The notes below the pieces were generated by a model. It saw nothing but the letters and a program-made list of their open reading frames with translations. It searched no databases and was not told the origin of the DNA. Shown here in pieces: positions 54,239 through 64,000 of a stretch of 64,000 bases of DNA; the first letter of the stretch is position 1, and each line of letters opens with the position of its first letter. The translations under genes were made by a program, and so were the position numbers. This DNA is from Janthinobacterium sp. SUN073 (GTDB lineage: Bacteria; Pseudomonadota; Gammaproteobacteria; Burkholderiales; Burkholderiaceae_D), in assembly GCF_030397665.1 (NCBI RefSeq), contig NZ_JAPUBT010000005.1, positions 186,001-250,000 of the forward strand, given 5' to 3'.

Positions 54239-54535
54239 ATGGACATCGACGCCATCCACAAGGCGCTGGCCAATCCCGTGCGGCGACAGATCCTGCAATG
54301 GCTGAAGGAGCCGCAGCAGCATTTCGCCGAGCAAGAGCACCCACTCGACTTCGGCGTCTGTGCCGGACTGATCGACCGCAAGCTGGGTCTGTCGCAATCG
54401 ACGGTCTCGGCCCACCTGGCCACCTTGCAAAAGGCCGATTTGATTTCAGCCAGGAAAGTTGGCCAATGGAGCTTTTTTAAACGCAACGAAGCCACCCTCC
54501 AGGCTTTTCTACAGCACATGCAGCAAGGTTTGTAA
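54239..54535 (+). CDS. ArsR/SmtB-type transcriptional repressor
   Basis: A 98-residue winged-helix protein. ATG 54239 has CAGGAG seven bases upstream. The fold is clear: IHKALANPVRRQILQWLKEP, the recognition helix LSQSTVSAHLATLQKADLIS, and the wing ARKVGQWSFFKRNEA. No metal-binding CxC is present; a single Cys (FGVCAGL) before the recognition helix could sense electrophiles or oxidants. It precedes an OYE-type reductase by 56 bp and is likely its repressor. Confidence 0.92.
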   Translation: MDIDAIHKALANPVRRQILQWLKEPQQHFAEQEHPLDFGVCAGLIDRKLGLSQSTVSAHLATLQKADLISARKVGQWSFFKRNEATLQAFLQHMQQGL

Positions 54536-54591
54536 CCGTAGCCCCATCCATATCGCCGCCCGCGGCACTCTCGACAGGAAAGATAGTAATC

Positions 54592-55656
54592 ATGGCAACT
54601 TTATTTGACCCCATCACCATTGGCAGCCTGCAACTGAAAAACCGCATCATCATGGCGCCGCTGACGCGTTCGCGCGCCGGCAATCCGGGCCGCGTACCCA
54701 ACGCCCTGATGGCCGAGTACTACACGCAGCGCGCTTCGGCCGGCATGATCATCTCGGAAGCGACGGCCGTCACGCCGCAAGGCGTGGGCTATGCCGACAC
54801 GCCGGGCATCTGGTCCGAGGAACAGGTGGAAGGCTGGAAACACATCACCAAGGCCGTACATGACGCGGGCGGCCTGATCGTGCTGCAACTATGGCATGTG
54901 GGCCGCATTTCCGCGCCCGTCTTTCTCGATGGCGACCTGCCCGTGGCGCCCAGCGCCGTCAAGCCGGCCGGCCATGTCAGCCTGCTGCGCCCGAAACAGG
55001 AATTCATCACGCCGCGCGCGCTTGATACGGAAGAGATTCCCGGCATCGTGGCGGCTTACCGCCTGGGCGCCGAGAATGCGAAAAAAGCCGGTTTCGACGG
55101 CGTGGAAATCCACGGCGCGAATGGCTATTTGCTCGACCAGTTCCTGCAAGACAGCACTAACTTGCGCACCGACAACTATGGCGGCTCGATTGAAAACCGC
55201 GCCCGTTTGATGCTGGAAGTGACGGACGCCTGCATCGAAGTCTGGGGCGCGGACAAAGTGGGCATGCATCTGGCGCCGCGCCGCGACGCGCACGACATGG
55301 GTGACTCGGACCCGCGCGCCACCTTCGGCTATGTGGCACGCGAGCTGGGCAAGCGCGGCATCGCCTTCATTTGCGCGCGCGAAGCACTCGGTGACGACCG
55401 CCTGGGTCCGTACCTGAAACAGGAGTTCGGCGGCGTGTACATCGCCAACGAGAAAATGGACAAGGCGGCGGCCGAAGCCTTGCTGGCCAAGGGCGAAGCC
55501 GATGCCGTGGCCTTCGGCCTGTGGTTCATCGCCAACCCCGACCTGCCCATCCGCCTGCACAGCGACGCGCCCTTGAATCCGCTGAACCCGGACACGCTGT
55601 ACGCACCGGACGCGGCCGGCTACACGGACTACCCGGCACTGGCGGCACAGGCTTGA
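54592..55656 (+). CDS. Old yellow enzyme family alkene reductase (NemA/XenB-like)
   Basis: A 354-residue FMN enzyme of the classical OYE size. It starts LFDPITIGSLQLKNRIIMAPLTRSRA. The active-site pair is in VEIHGANGYLLDQFLQDSTN and the phosphate site in DNYGGSIENRARL. It uses NADPH to reduce activated C=C bonds and nitro compounds such as N-ethylmaleimide. The upstream ArsR-type gene and dyads suggest induction by electrophiles, as with NemR-NemA. Confidence 0.94.
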   Translation: MATLFDPITIGSLQLKNRIIMAPLTRSRAGNPGRVPNALMAEYYTQRASAGMIISEATAVTPQGVGYADTPGIWSEEQVEGWKHITKAVHDAGGLIVLQLWHVGRISAPVFLDGDLPVAPSAVKPAGHVSLLRPKQEFITPRALDTEEIPGIVAAYRLGAENAKKAGFDGVEIHGANGYLLDQFLQDSTNLRTDNYGGSIENRARLMLEVTDACIEVWGADKVGMHLAPRRDAHDMGDSDPRATFGYVARELGKRGIAFICAREALGDDRLGPYLKQEFGGVYIANEKMDKAAAEALLAKGEADAVAFGLWFIANPDLPIRLHSDAPLNPLNPDTLYAPDAAGYTDYPALAAQA

Positions 55657-55705
55657 ACGGCGCTGCGGGCGACGGCTGCGGCAGGTCGTCGCTGTTGCCT
55701 GCCCT

Positions 55706-55927
55706 TCAGCGCCATCGGCGCCGCGCCGGCCGGGGCGGACGGCGCGCCTGCACGCTGCTGAAGACGCGGCGTATCACCTCGGCCGGCACCGCGTGCTCGC
55801 GCAAGTAGGCTGTCGCCACCGTCCGGCCCAGGGCGTGATGAAACGCCACGCCCCGTTCGACGAGCTCGGCCATCACTTTGTCCGTTCGGACATTCTCCCC
55901 AGCTAGTTCCCCGATACTGTTTTTCAT
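55706..55927 (-). CDS. Small hypothetical protein (73 aa)
   Basis: ATG 55927 is preceded by GGGAG at seven bases, better than the longer frame from 55987. The product begins MKNSIGELAGENVRTDKVM and contains a helical region (AYLREHAVPAEVIRRVF) and a basic tail rich in Arg and Pro. No domain is recognised. It is convergent with the OYE gene. Confidence 0.6.
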   Translation of the reverse strand: MKNSIGELAGENVRTDKVMAELVERGVAFHHALGRTVATAYLREHAVPAEVIRRVFSSVQARRPPRPARRRWR

Positions 55928-56177
55928 GCCATGGCTCCCTGTCGGGTGGATCAATGCTGCATCAAGTTTTGACCACATTGTGTGCATTTAGTGCCCACCA
56001 CCGTGGCAAAGCATCGTTAAAATAGCAGCAACAGCCGGCCCGACACCGCATGAATAGCGGCCCCGGCTGCTTGTCGCCACCGCCAGCCCCGTATAGAATG
56101 CCTGCGCAGAATTTTTGCTTCAAGGAAAATGGCCAGCAGCGCCATCCGATTAAAAACAGTGTCACTGAAGGGTATCA

Positions 56178-56789
56178 ATGGACGATTTATTTGTACAGAT
56201 GGGCGACTTGCCGACCTGGCACCAGCGCTGCGCCTTGCGCGTGCTGCGGCTGTTTGGCTGGCGCATGCGCTTCCGTCCCCTGCCGGGGCCGCGCGGCATC
56301 GTCGTCGTCTACCCGCACACGTCGAACTGGGATTTCATGGTGGGCCTGTTCGGCAAATGGGCGCTGTCGCTGCCGTTCCGCTGGCTGGCCAAGGATTCCC
56401 TGTTCCGCGGCCCGCTGGGCAAGGTGCTGCGCTACCTGGGCGGCGAACCCGTCGACCGCAGCACCACCAGCGGCACGATTCAACGCCAGGCCGAGCGCAT
56501 GCTGGCCGCCGACTGGTACTGGCTGGCCATCACGCCGGAAGCGACACGCAGCTACCGTCCGAACTGGAAAAGCGGCTTTTATCACCTGGCCCTGGCTGCC
56601 AAGGTGCCGCTGTTGCTGGTGTATATCGACTACCCGAACAAGGTGCTGGGCGTCGTCGACCATATCTACTTGACGGGCGACAAGGAGGCCGACATGGCCG
56701 CCATCGCCGCCGTGTATGCGGGCCATCAGGGCTTGCACCCGGAAAAGGCAGCGCCCATCGTACTGTCCGACAAGCGCCCCGGCGCTTAA
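56178..56789 (+). CDS. PlsC-like lysophospholipid acyltransferase family protein
   Basis: A 203-residue protein. The acyltransferase motif HTSNWDFMVGLFGKWAL (HxxxxD type) is followed by PEATRSYRPNWKSGFYHLA. The compact size places it in the small PlsC-like branch whose substrates are unsettled; lipid or glycan acylation is possible. The start has AAGGG six bases upstream. It overlaps the convergent hupE gene by 4 bp. Confidence 0.88.
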   Translation: MDDLFVQMGDLPTWHQRCALRVLRLFGWRMRFRPLPGPRGIVVVYPHTSNWDFMVGLFGKWALSLPFRWLAKDSLFRGPLGKVLRYLGGEPVDRSTTSGTIQRQAERMLAADWYWLAITPEATRSYRPNWKSGFYHLALAAKVPLLLVYIDYPNKVLGVVDHIYLTGDKEADMAAIAAVYAGHQGLHPEKAAPIVLSDKRPGA

Positions 56790-57346
56790 TTTATTCCCAT
56801 CAGCACCACGCCGGCGGCTGTCAAGGCCACGCCGGCCACGCGCAGCACGCGCCCGGCCAGCACCTGGCCGGCGAAACGTCCCGCACACAGCAGCATGGCC
56901 GAAGCGAGCAGGAAGCCACACGCGGCCGAGGCAGCCGGTAATTCCTGACCATGCGCATTGCCATGCGCCAGCGCAAACACCCCCACGAGCAGCATGCCGA
57001 GCCAGTTCGGCAAAGCCAGCGCCAGCGCGATGGCCAGCCCCACCAGCGCCACCGTGGCGGCGATGCCCGTTTCCAGACCGGGCACCGTCAAGCCCACCAT
57101 GCCGGCCAGCGCGCCGAGCAGCATCATGCCGAGGAAAGTGGCGCTCTGGCCCAGGCCGCAGCGCTGCTGGCCGCCCCAGATGCCCACGCCCAGCATGGCC
57201 AGCAAATGGTCGATGCCCGTGAACGGATGGGCGAAACCGGCCAGAAAACCCACGCTGTCGCCATGGCCGGGGTGGGCCATGGCGGGCAGCGCCAGCAGGC
57301 ACAGCGCCGCCACGGCGGTCGTTTTTGTCATCAGTCTTGCGCTCAT
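56786..57346 (-). CDS. ureJ: HupE/UreJ family nickel-type permease
   Basis: A 186-residue membrane protein with a signal-like first helix ending [10 protein letters not shown]. The HupE/UreJ motif [21 protein letters not shown], which supplies His and Asp ligands, and about six further helices follow. It overlaps the ureG stop (ATGA), so it is the last gene of the urease operon and probably imports nickel for the enzyme. Confidence 0.92.
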   Translation of the reverse strand: MSARLMTKTTAVAALCLLALPAMAHPGHGDSVGFLAGFAHPFTGIDHLLAMLGVGIWGGQQRCGLGQSATFLGMMLLGALAGMVGLTVPGLETGIAATVALVGLAIALALALPNWLGMLLVGVFALAHGNAHGQELPAASAACGFLLASAMLLCAGRFAGQVLAGRVLRVAGVALTAAGVVLMGIN

Positions 57347-57981
57347 TGCAGCTCCTTGCCTGGTTGATCGAGCAAACCTTGCTCGCGGATAAAATCGATG
57401 ACCACCTGCACGCCGTCGCCGCTGCGCAGGTTGGTAAACACGAAGGGGCGCTCGCCGCGCATGCGCTTGGCATCCTGCGCCATCACGTCGAGATTGGCAC
57501 CCACATACGGCGCCAGGTCCGTCTTGTTGATAATGAGCAAATCGGATCGCGTGATGCCGGGCCCGCCCTTGCGCGGGATTTTTTCGCCGCCCGCCACGTC
57601 GATCACGTAAATCGTCAGGTCCGACAATTCCGGACTGAAGGTGGCGGCCAGGTTATCACCGCCCGATTCGACCAGGATCAAGTCGAGATGCGGAAAATCT
57701 GCCTGCATGCGCGCGATCGCTTCCAGGTTGATCGATGCATCTTCGCGGATGGCCGTGTGCGGGCAGCCGCCCGTCTCCACGCCCATCAGGCGCTCGGCCG
57801 GCAAGGCATCGGCGCGCAGCAGGATTTCCATGTCTTCCTTGGTATAGATGTCGTTCGTGATGACGGCCATGTCGTAGCGCTCGCGCATGCCCTTGCACAG
57901 CATTTCGCACAGGGCCGTCTTGCCCGAACCGACCGGGCCGCCTATGCCCACGCGCAGGGGATTGGAGGTAATCGATGTCAT
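57343..57981 (-). CDS. ureG: Urease accessory GTPase UreG
   Basis: A 212-residue SIMIBI GTPase with P-loop [14 protein letters not shown] and the nickel-binding CPH motif in [13 protein letters not shown]. Downstream [15 protein letters not shown] and [11 protein letters not shown] complete the G motifs. It delivers nickel to the UreABC active site with UreD, UreF and UreE. The gap to ureF is 22 bp. Confidence 0.97.
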   Translation of the reverse strand: MTSITSNPLRVGIGGPVGSGKTALCEMLCKGMRERYDMAVITNDIYTKEDMEILLRADALPAERLMGVETGGCPHTAIREDASINLEAIARMQADFPHLDLILVESGGDNLAATFSPELSDLTIYVIDVAGGEKIPRKGGPGITRSDLLIINKTDLAPYVGANLDVMAQDAKRMRGERPFVFTNLRSGDGVQVVIDFIREQGLLDQPGKELQ

Positions 57982-58003
57982 GTTTGCTCTCTCATTGAAT
58001 AGT

Positions 58004-58687
58004 TCAGGAACGGTACAGGCGGCTGTACTGCACTTCGTGCCGCATCGACAGCAGCGACAGGCCCGGCGCCCAGTTGCCCATGTCGTCGTCTTGCAAGGTT
58101 TGCGCCGTCAGCGCCGCCGCTTCCAGCTCCGGCCGCAGCGACAGCAACAAACGCTGGCCCGCCACCTGCCCCAGCGGCACGGATTTCACGCAGACGAGCA
58201 CCTGGTTTTCCGCCCAGGCGAACAGCATGGCCAGCAGCGCCTCTTCGCGCGGAATCGCCAGCGCCGCCACGGCGCAGGCATAGGCCGTGGGCAGCACCAC
58301 TTCCGGCTGGCCTTGCAGCATGTCGATCAGCACGCCGTCGGCCACGCCCAGCTCGGCCAGCAGGCGGGTCAAGGAATACCCCATCTGGATGGTTTCGGCG
58401 CGAAATTCCGCCGTGTCGCGCGAAGCGATGAAACGCTCGCTCCAGCGCTGCACGGCGCACAAATCCTGCTGCTCGAACGCCTGCATCAAGCGCCAGCACA
58501 GCGGCGCTTCCCAGCGCGCCACCACCAGCGCCAGATGCTGGGCGATCCACGCGCGCGCCGTGGCCGCGTCGTGCACCAGGTTTGACTCCAGCGCCGCTTC
58601 CAGCCCCTGCGAATAGCTGTAGGCGCCGATCGGCAAGGCCGGGCTGGCGAACTGCAGCAAATGCAGCAGGGCCGAGGCCTGCATCAT
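58004..58687 (-). CDS. ureF: Urease accessory protein UreF
   Basis: A 227-residue helical protein with the UreF signature [25 protein letters not shown] and the C-terminal [14 protein letters not shown]. UreF acts as a gate or GTPase regulator in the UreDFG complex. It overlaps the ureE stop (ATGATGCAG start), so translation is coupled. Confidence 0.96.
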   Translation of the reverse strand: MMQASALLHLLQFASPALPIGAYSYSQGLEAALESNLVHDAATARAWIAQHLALVVARWEAPLCWRLMQAFEQQDLCAVQRWSERFIASRDTAEFRAETIQMGYSLTRLLAELGVADGVLIDMLQGQPEVVLPTAYACAVAALAIPREEALLAMLFAWAENQVLVCVKSVPLGQVAGQRLLLSLRPELEAAALTAQTLQDDDMGNWAPGLSLLSMRHEVQYSRLYRS

Positions 58688-59199
58688 GCAGTGTCACCAG
58701 GGCGGTGAATTTTCTGCCGCAGCGGCACGGGCGCCAGCAAGTGCTGGCCGTGGCCATCGTGGTGGCCATGGCCGCCGCCATACGCGCCCGCCTCCGGTTC
58801 GAACGGCGCGCTTTCTTCCGTCACAATCGCCTGCAAGCCTTGCAGCATCTCCTTTAAAACGGGGTCTTTGCGGATGCGCAAAAAGCCGTCGCCCACCTGC
58901 GCCTGCGTGTGGCGATTCCCCAGGTGGAAAGCGCAACGCAGCAGCGTGTGCGCGTCGGCGCAGCGCACCAGGTAAGTCGGTTCGCGCGCTGCGACGATCC
59001 GCACCACCAGCCCTTCCGGCCCCGTCATGCGCTCGCCGTCGCGCAGCACCGTGCCGCGCACGGTAAACACGGCCACCTCGTCGCCATTCGACAGCACGGC
59101 GCGCAGCCGGCATTTTTCGCGCTGGTCATAGGGCAACACAAGTTGGGCAAACGGCGTACGTTCATCGCCAGGTCCCAGTTTGGTATGCAAAGTCAGCAT
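58684..59199 (-). CDS. ureE: Urease nickel metallochaperone UreE
   Basis: A 171-residue protein with the UreE fold: LTLPYDQREKCRLRA-type strand, then YLVRCADAHTLLRCAFHLGNRHTQAQV. A His-rich tail (GGGHGHHDGHGQH, about residues 142-154) should bind several nickel ions. It sits between ureC and ureF, 13 bp after ureC. Confidence 0.96.
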   Translation of the reverse strand: MLTLHTKLGPGDERTPFAQLVLPYDQREKCRLRAVLSNGDEVAVFTVRGTVLRDGERMTGPEGLVVRIVAAREPTYLVRCADAHTLLRCAFHLGNRHTQAQVGDGFLRIRKDPVLKEMLQGLQAIVTEESAPFEPEAGAYGGGHGHHDGHGQHLLAPVPLRQKIHRPGDTA

Positions 59200-59212
59200 G
59201 CTTGTCTCCCGC

Positions 59213-60913
<1,701 letters not shown>

Positions 60914-60914
60914 C

Positions 60915-61244
60915 TCAATCCTTTCCCGGTGGAGTGTCTTGCAGGTCGCCCATCACTGCGCCATTGAAACCGTAGACCTTGCGTTCGCCCGCCAGCGCCA
61001 CCAGTTCCACCGTGCGTTGCTGGCCCGGTTCGAAGCGCACGGCCGTGCCGGCCGTGATATTGAGGCGCATGCCGTAGGCGCGCCAGCGCTCGAAGGCCAG
61101 CGCCGGATTGACTTCAAAAAAGTGAAAGTGCGAGCCCACCTGGATCGGCCGGTCGCCCCGGTTGGCCACCACCACGGTAGCCGTGGCGCGGCCCGCATTG
61201 AGGCTGATTTCGCCTTCTTCCAATTTGTATTCACCTGGGGTCAT
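60915..61244 (-). CDS. ureB: Urease beta subunit
   Basis: A 109-residue protein with the UreB signature [26 protein letters not shown] and [21 protein letters not shown]. It assembles with UreA and UreC as separate chains, the usual arrangement in proteobacteria. The C-terminus is normal. The gap to ureA is 30 bp. Confidence 0.97.
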   Translation of the reverse strand: MTPGEYKLEEGEISLNAGRATATVVVANRGDRPIQVGSHFHFFEVNPALAFERWRAYGMRLNITAGTAVRFEPGQQRTVELVALAGERKVYGFNGAVMGDLQDTPPGKD

Positions 61245-61274
61245 GAGCGCCTCCTGTCAATGTCGCTTGTGTGC

Positions 61275-61577
61275 TTACGGTATCGGATGGTGTACGGTCA
61301 CCAGCTTGCTGCCATCGGAGAAGGTCGCTTCCACCTGGATATCGGGGATCATCTCGGCGATGCCGTCCATGACGTCGGCGCGCGAGAGTATCTTGGTACC
61401 GTCCGACATCAGCTGCGCCACCGACTTGCCATCGCGCGCGCCCTCCATGATGGCGGCGCTGATCAAGGCAACCGCTTCCGGATAATTCAATTTCAAGCCG
61501 CGCGCCAGGCGCCGTTCGGCCAGCAGCGCGGCCGTAAAAATGAGCAGCTTGTCTTTTTCGCGGGGAGTCAGGTCCAT
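61275..61577 (-). CDS. ureA: Urease gamma subunit
   Basis: The 100-residue Ure[45 protein letters not shown], and the C-terminal [18 protein letters not shown]. It is the smallest structural subunit and lies 12 bp after ureD. Confidence 0.98.
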   Translation of the reverse strand: MDLTPREKDKLLIFTAALLAERRLARGLKLNYPEAVALISAAIMEGARDGKSVAQLMSDGTKILSRADVMDGIAEMIPDIQVEATFSDGSKLVTVHHPIP

Positions 61578-61589
61578 GGGTTTCCTAGT

Positions 61590-62456
61590 TCAAGTGTTCC
61601 AGATGCGGGGCACGACGGCGTCGCGTCCCAGCATGGCGGGGCGCAGCAGCTGCCAGGCGGCCAGCATGATCCGGCGCGCCGCCTCGCTGTCGCCGCACAG
61701 CAGGCGCACTACCACCAGCGATTTCATGTGGGTGGCGCCAAACACGGCGCCGGCCGGTACGGCGATCTCGCGCACGGCCGCCAGTACGGATGGAGAAACG
61801 GGTGTGCCGACGGCGATCAGGGTGGCGCATACCGTGTGGCCGGCCAGTCCCAGGGGGCTGGCCATCAGGGCGCCGCCTCCCGCCAGCACGCCCTGCTCCC
61901 ACCACAGCAGCTTGCCGCCACGGCGGATTTGCACCTGCTGGCTGATGCTGCCCGTGTTAAAAATTTCTCCCGAGGCGCTGCGCCCCAGGCAGACGATGTC
62001 GCAGCCGATGTAGCTGGCGCCGACCGCCAGTTCCACCTCGTGACGCAGGCGCACGCAAGCCTGGTCGAAGAAAATGCTTTCCTGCGGCAGCCACTCGATG
62101 GCGGCGCCGGCACCGGCACGCAGCGCAATGTGCTGGCCCGAGACATGGCCATTCGCGCGGTACCACTTGGCGGCGCCGGGAGAAGTAAGCAAGGCATGCG
62201 CGCCTGCGCCCACGGTGGCGTTGACGGCCAGCTGGTCGCCACCCACCACGCCGCCGGGCGGATGGATGATGATGGCGTGGCAGACGGCATCGCCTTCCGG
62301 GTACAGGGGTTTTTGCACGCGCAAAGGGCCGCTGTGCGTGCGCTCGACGAGGCGGCTGACGCCATCATGCAGTGCAAAGCCCAGACGCAAATGCGCCTGC
62401 CAGGCGCCGTGCGCGCTGGGCTGTGAAGGCATGACTGGATAGGTACTGTCTGGCAT
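61590..62456 (-). CDS. ureD: Urease accessory protein UreD
   Basis: A 288-residue scaffold protein. ATG 62456 is used; a later ATG at 62432 is possible and neither has a good ribosome site. The core motifs are HPPGGVVGGDQLAVNATV and LTSPGAAKWYRANG, with WLPQESIFFDQA further on. It heads the operon ureD-A-B-C-E-F-G-J. A sigma-54 promoter lies 34-48 bp upstream. Confidence 0.94.
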   Translation of the reverse strand: MPDSTYPVMPSQPSAHGAWQAHLRLGFALHDGVSRLVERTHSGPLRVQKPLYPEGDAVCHAIIIHPPGGVVGGDQLAVNATVGAGAHALLTSPGAAKWYRANGHVSGQHIALRAGAGAAIEWLPQESIFFDQACVRLRHEVELAVGASYIGCDIVCLGRSASGEIFNTGSISQQVQIRRGGKLLWWEQGVLAGGGALMASPLGLAGHTVCATLIAVGTPVSPSVLAAVREIAVPAGAVFGATHMKSLVVVRLLCGDSEAARRIMLAAWQLLRPAMLGRDAVVPRIWNT

Positions 62457-62489
62457 GCGGGGCAATCGCGTAAATAAGCGATTACCTAA

Positions 62490-62504
62490 GCAGGATATGT
62501 GCCA
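62490..62504 (-). promoter_or_regulatory. Sigma-54 promoter of the urease operon
   Basis: Minus strand TGGCACATATCCTGC keeps the invariant GG and GC dinucleotides of the -24/-12 element with the correct 10-base separation; the -12 box is CTGC instead of TTGC. The predicted start site lies about 22 bp before ureD. Confidence 0.65.
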
Positions 62505-62552
62505 GCGTCAGGGGAAAGAAAAGTGAGCATCCTGCACCGCGCCGCTGCGGAC

Positions 62553-62567
62553 GCACCGGCATGGTGC
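62553..62567. promoter_or_regulatory. NtrC-type binding site
   Basis: GCACC-GGCAT-GGTGC is a perfect dyad matching the NtrC consensus GCACC-N5-GGTGC. It lies about 50-75 bp upstream of the sigma-54 element. A half-site-like GCACC occurs on each side (62534, 62575). Confidence 0.7.
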
Positions 62568-62592
62568 ATCGGCCGCACCGCGGCGTGGATGC

Positions 62593-64000
62593 TCAGGCCA
62601 CGGCCAGGGTGCGCCGTTCACGCAGCAAGGCCGTGAATGGCGCGGCAGCCAGGGGCCGGCTGAAATAATAACCCTGCATTTCGTCGCAGCCGTGTTCCGT
62701 CAGGAAGTCCACCTGTTCGCGCGTTTCCACGCCTTCGGCGATGACGCGCATGTCCAGGTTGTGTGCCAGCGAGATGACGGAACGGGCGATGGCCGCGTCG
62801 CTGCTGCTGGTGGTGACGTCGTCGACGAAGGATTTGTCGATCTTCAGCACGTCGATGGGAAAACGCTTCAGGTAGCCCAGGCTGGAATAGCCGGTGCCGA
62901 AGTCGTCGAGCGAAATGCCCACGCCGATATCCTTCAGGCGCGTCAGCGCCGCCACCGCCTTGTCCGGATCGCCCATCACCGTGCTTTCCGTGATCTCGAT
63001 ACCCAGGCAGGCGGGCGCGATGCCGTATTTACGCAATACCGCCTCGACGAAAGGCACCGTGCGATCCTGCGCGAACTGTTTACCAGACAGGTTGACGGCC
63101 ACCTTGATGCTGCCCAGGCCTGCGTCGTGCCAGGCGCGGATTTGCGCGCAGACGCTTTCGAGCACCCATTCGCCGATGGCCGTGATCAAGCCGTACTCCT
63201 CGGCCAGCGCGATGAACAGGCCGGGCGGCACCTTGCCCAGCACCGGGTTATCCCAGCGCAGCAAGGCTTCCGCGCCCAGCATGGCGCCCGTGTGCAAGCA
63301 CATTTGCGGCTGGTAATGCACGGTGAATTCATCGCGACCGATGGCGCCGCGCAACTGCTGCTGCATGGCCAGGCGAGCGCGGATATCGCTGCCCATGCGC
63401 TCCGTGAAGAAGGCGTAATGGTCGCGCCCCATTTCCTTGGCGCGCACCAGGGCCGTGTCGGCGTGGCGCAGCACGTCGTCGAGGCTGTCTCCATCGGCCG
63501 GGCACATGGCGATGCCGATGCTGGTGGTCAGCGCCAGGCGCTCGCCACCGACACTGAGCTCTTCGCGCAAGCCGGCCAGGATGGTTTGCGCCAGCGCCAG
63601 CGTGCGGCCCAACAGGGCATCGTCCTGCAGCAGGATCTGGAATTCGTCGCCGCCCTGGCGTACCACGGTGTCGCCCTCGCGCACGCAGCCGGACAGAAAA
63701 CGCGCCACCACTTGCAGCGCCTTGTCGCCCACGGCCTGGCCGTGCGAATCGTTGATGTTCTTGAAGCGGTCCAGGTCCAGGCACATCAGCACCACTTGCT
63801 GGCTGTCGCGCAGGGCGTTGGCGCGCGCCTGTTCGAAACGCTCGCGCAGCAGCACGCGGTTCGGCAAGCCCGTCAGCGCGTCGTGGTAGGAGAGGAAGTC
63901 GATCAAGTGCTGCTCGGCCTTGCGTTCGCTGATATCGAGGAAGACGCCCACATAGTTTACGACGGTGCCGTCCGGGCCATGCACGGTGGACACGCTGAGC
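62593..64000 (-). CDS. PAS-GGDEF-EAL cyclic-di-GMP protein (partial, N-terminus outside window)
   Basis: The frame runs off the window end; 469 C-terminal residues are visible. It starts within a PAC segment (HGPDGTVVNYVGVFLDISERKAEQ), so at least one PAS domain lies outside. The GGDEF domain has RQGGDEFQILLQ and the EAL domain has GAEALLRWDN, EITESTVMG and DDFGTGYSSLGYLKRF. Both signatures are intact. It would make or degrade c-di-GMP in response to the PAS input. It is next to, but not part of, the urease operon. Confidence 0.92.
   Translation of the reverse strand, partial: LSVSTVHGPDGTVVNYVGVFLDISERKAEQHLIDFLSYHDALTGLPNRVLLRERFEQARANALRDSQQVVLMCLDLDRFKNINDSHGQAVGDKALQVVARFLSGCVREGDTVVRQGGDEFQILLQDDALLGRTLALAQTILAGLREELSVGGERLALTTSIGIAMCPADGDSLDDVLRHADTALVRAKEMGRDHYAFFTERMGSDIRARLAMQQQLRGAIGRDEFTVHYQPQMCLHTGAMLGAEALLRWDNPVLGKVPPGLFIALAEEYGLITAIGEWVLESVCAQIRAWHDAGLGSIKVAVNLSGKQFAQDRTVPFVEAVLRKYGIAPACLGIEITESTVMGDPDKAVAALTRLKDIGVGISLDDFGTGYSSLGYLKRFPIDVLKIDKSFVDDVTTSSSDAAIARSVISLAHNLDMRVIAEGVETREQVDFLTEHGCDEMQGYYFSRPLAAAPFTALLRERRTLAVA

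Overview
The window looks like chromosomal DNA from a high-GC betaproteobacterium of the family Oxalobacteraceae (Janthinobacterium/Massilia/Duganella type). The reasons are the gene content, the thrS-infC-rpmI-rplT-pheS-pheT-ihfA-merR order, the methylcitrate operon with acnD, and the urease operon layout. The genus is inferred from family knowledge, since no rRNA is present. No CRISPR array, insertion sequence, integrase or prophage gene was recognised.

Layout. 1-2.6 kb: methylcitrate (propionate) operon prpB-prpC-acnD on the minus strand, behind a sigma-54 promoter and an array of TTTCA half-sites. 2.9-3.6 kb: two small related hypothetical proteins. 3.7-8.3 kb: an MBL-fold hydrolase and a type VI secretion lipase effector (Tle3-like) overlapping its Tla3-like adapter. 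8.4-13 kb: MFS exporter, LysR regulator, M28 peptidase, GNAT acetyltransferase. 13-30 kb: surface and glycine-zipper proteins interleaved with four parts of a phospho-Ser/Thr signalling set: PP2C phosphatase (13.7 kb), zinc-motif/FHA protein (15 kb), Ser/Thr kinase with SHOCT, coiled-coil and FGE-sulfatase domains (24-26.3 kb) and an SPFH/coiled-coil/zinc-ribbon protein (26.4-28.7 kb). An iron-responsive FecI-FecR-TonB receptor cassette with a Fur box (17.7-21.9 kb), pirin, OsmC and SIMPL genes lie between them. 30-41.5 kb: ZntB, Rnk, a GGDEF-EAL protein, PrfC, a chemoreceptor, a Crp/Fnr regulator and a NarXL-type two-component pair.

41.7-50 kb: the translation operon (thrS, infC with a non-AUG start, rpmI, rplT, pheS, pheT, ihfA, merR) preceded by two tandem tRNA-Val genes. 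50-56.8 kb: acyltransferases, an aspartoacylase-like enzyme, two SMR exporters behind a guanidine-II riboswitch, a DUF1304 protein, and an ArsR repressor with an old-yellow-enzyme reductase. 56.8-62.5 kb: the complete urease operon ureDABCEFG plus hupE/ureJ on the minus strand, with a sigma-54 promoter and an NtrC-type site. The window ends inside a PAS-GGDEF-EAL gene.

The strongest second-look items are the kinase-SPFH pair with its possible PP2C and FHA partners, the tle3-tla3 pair lacking a visible VgrG and immunity gene, the guanidine-II riboswitch over a mixed SMR pair, the AUA start of infC, and the two tRNA-Val genes that read C at position 33.
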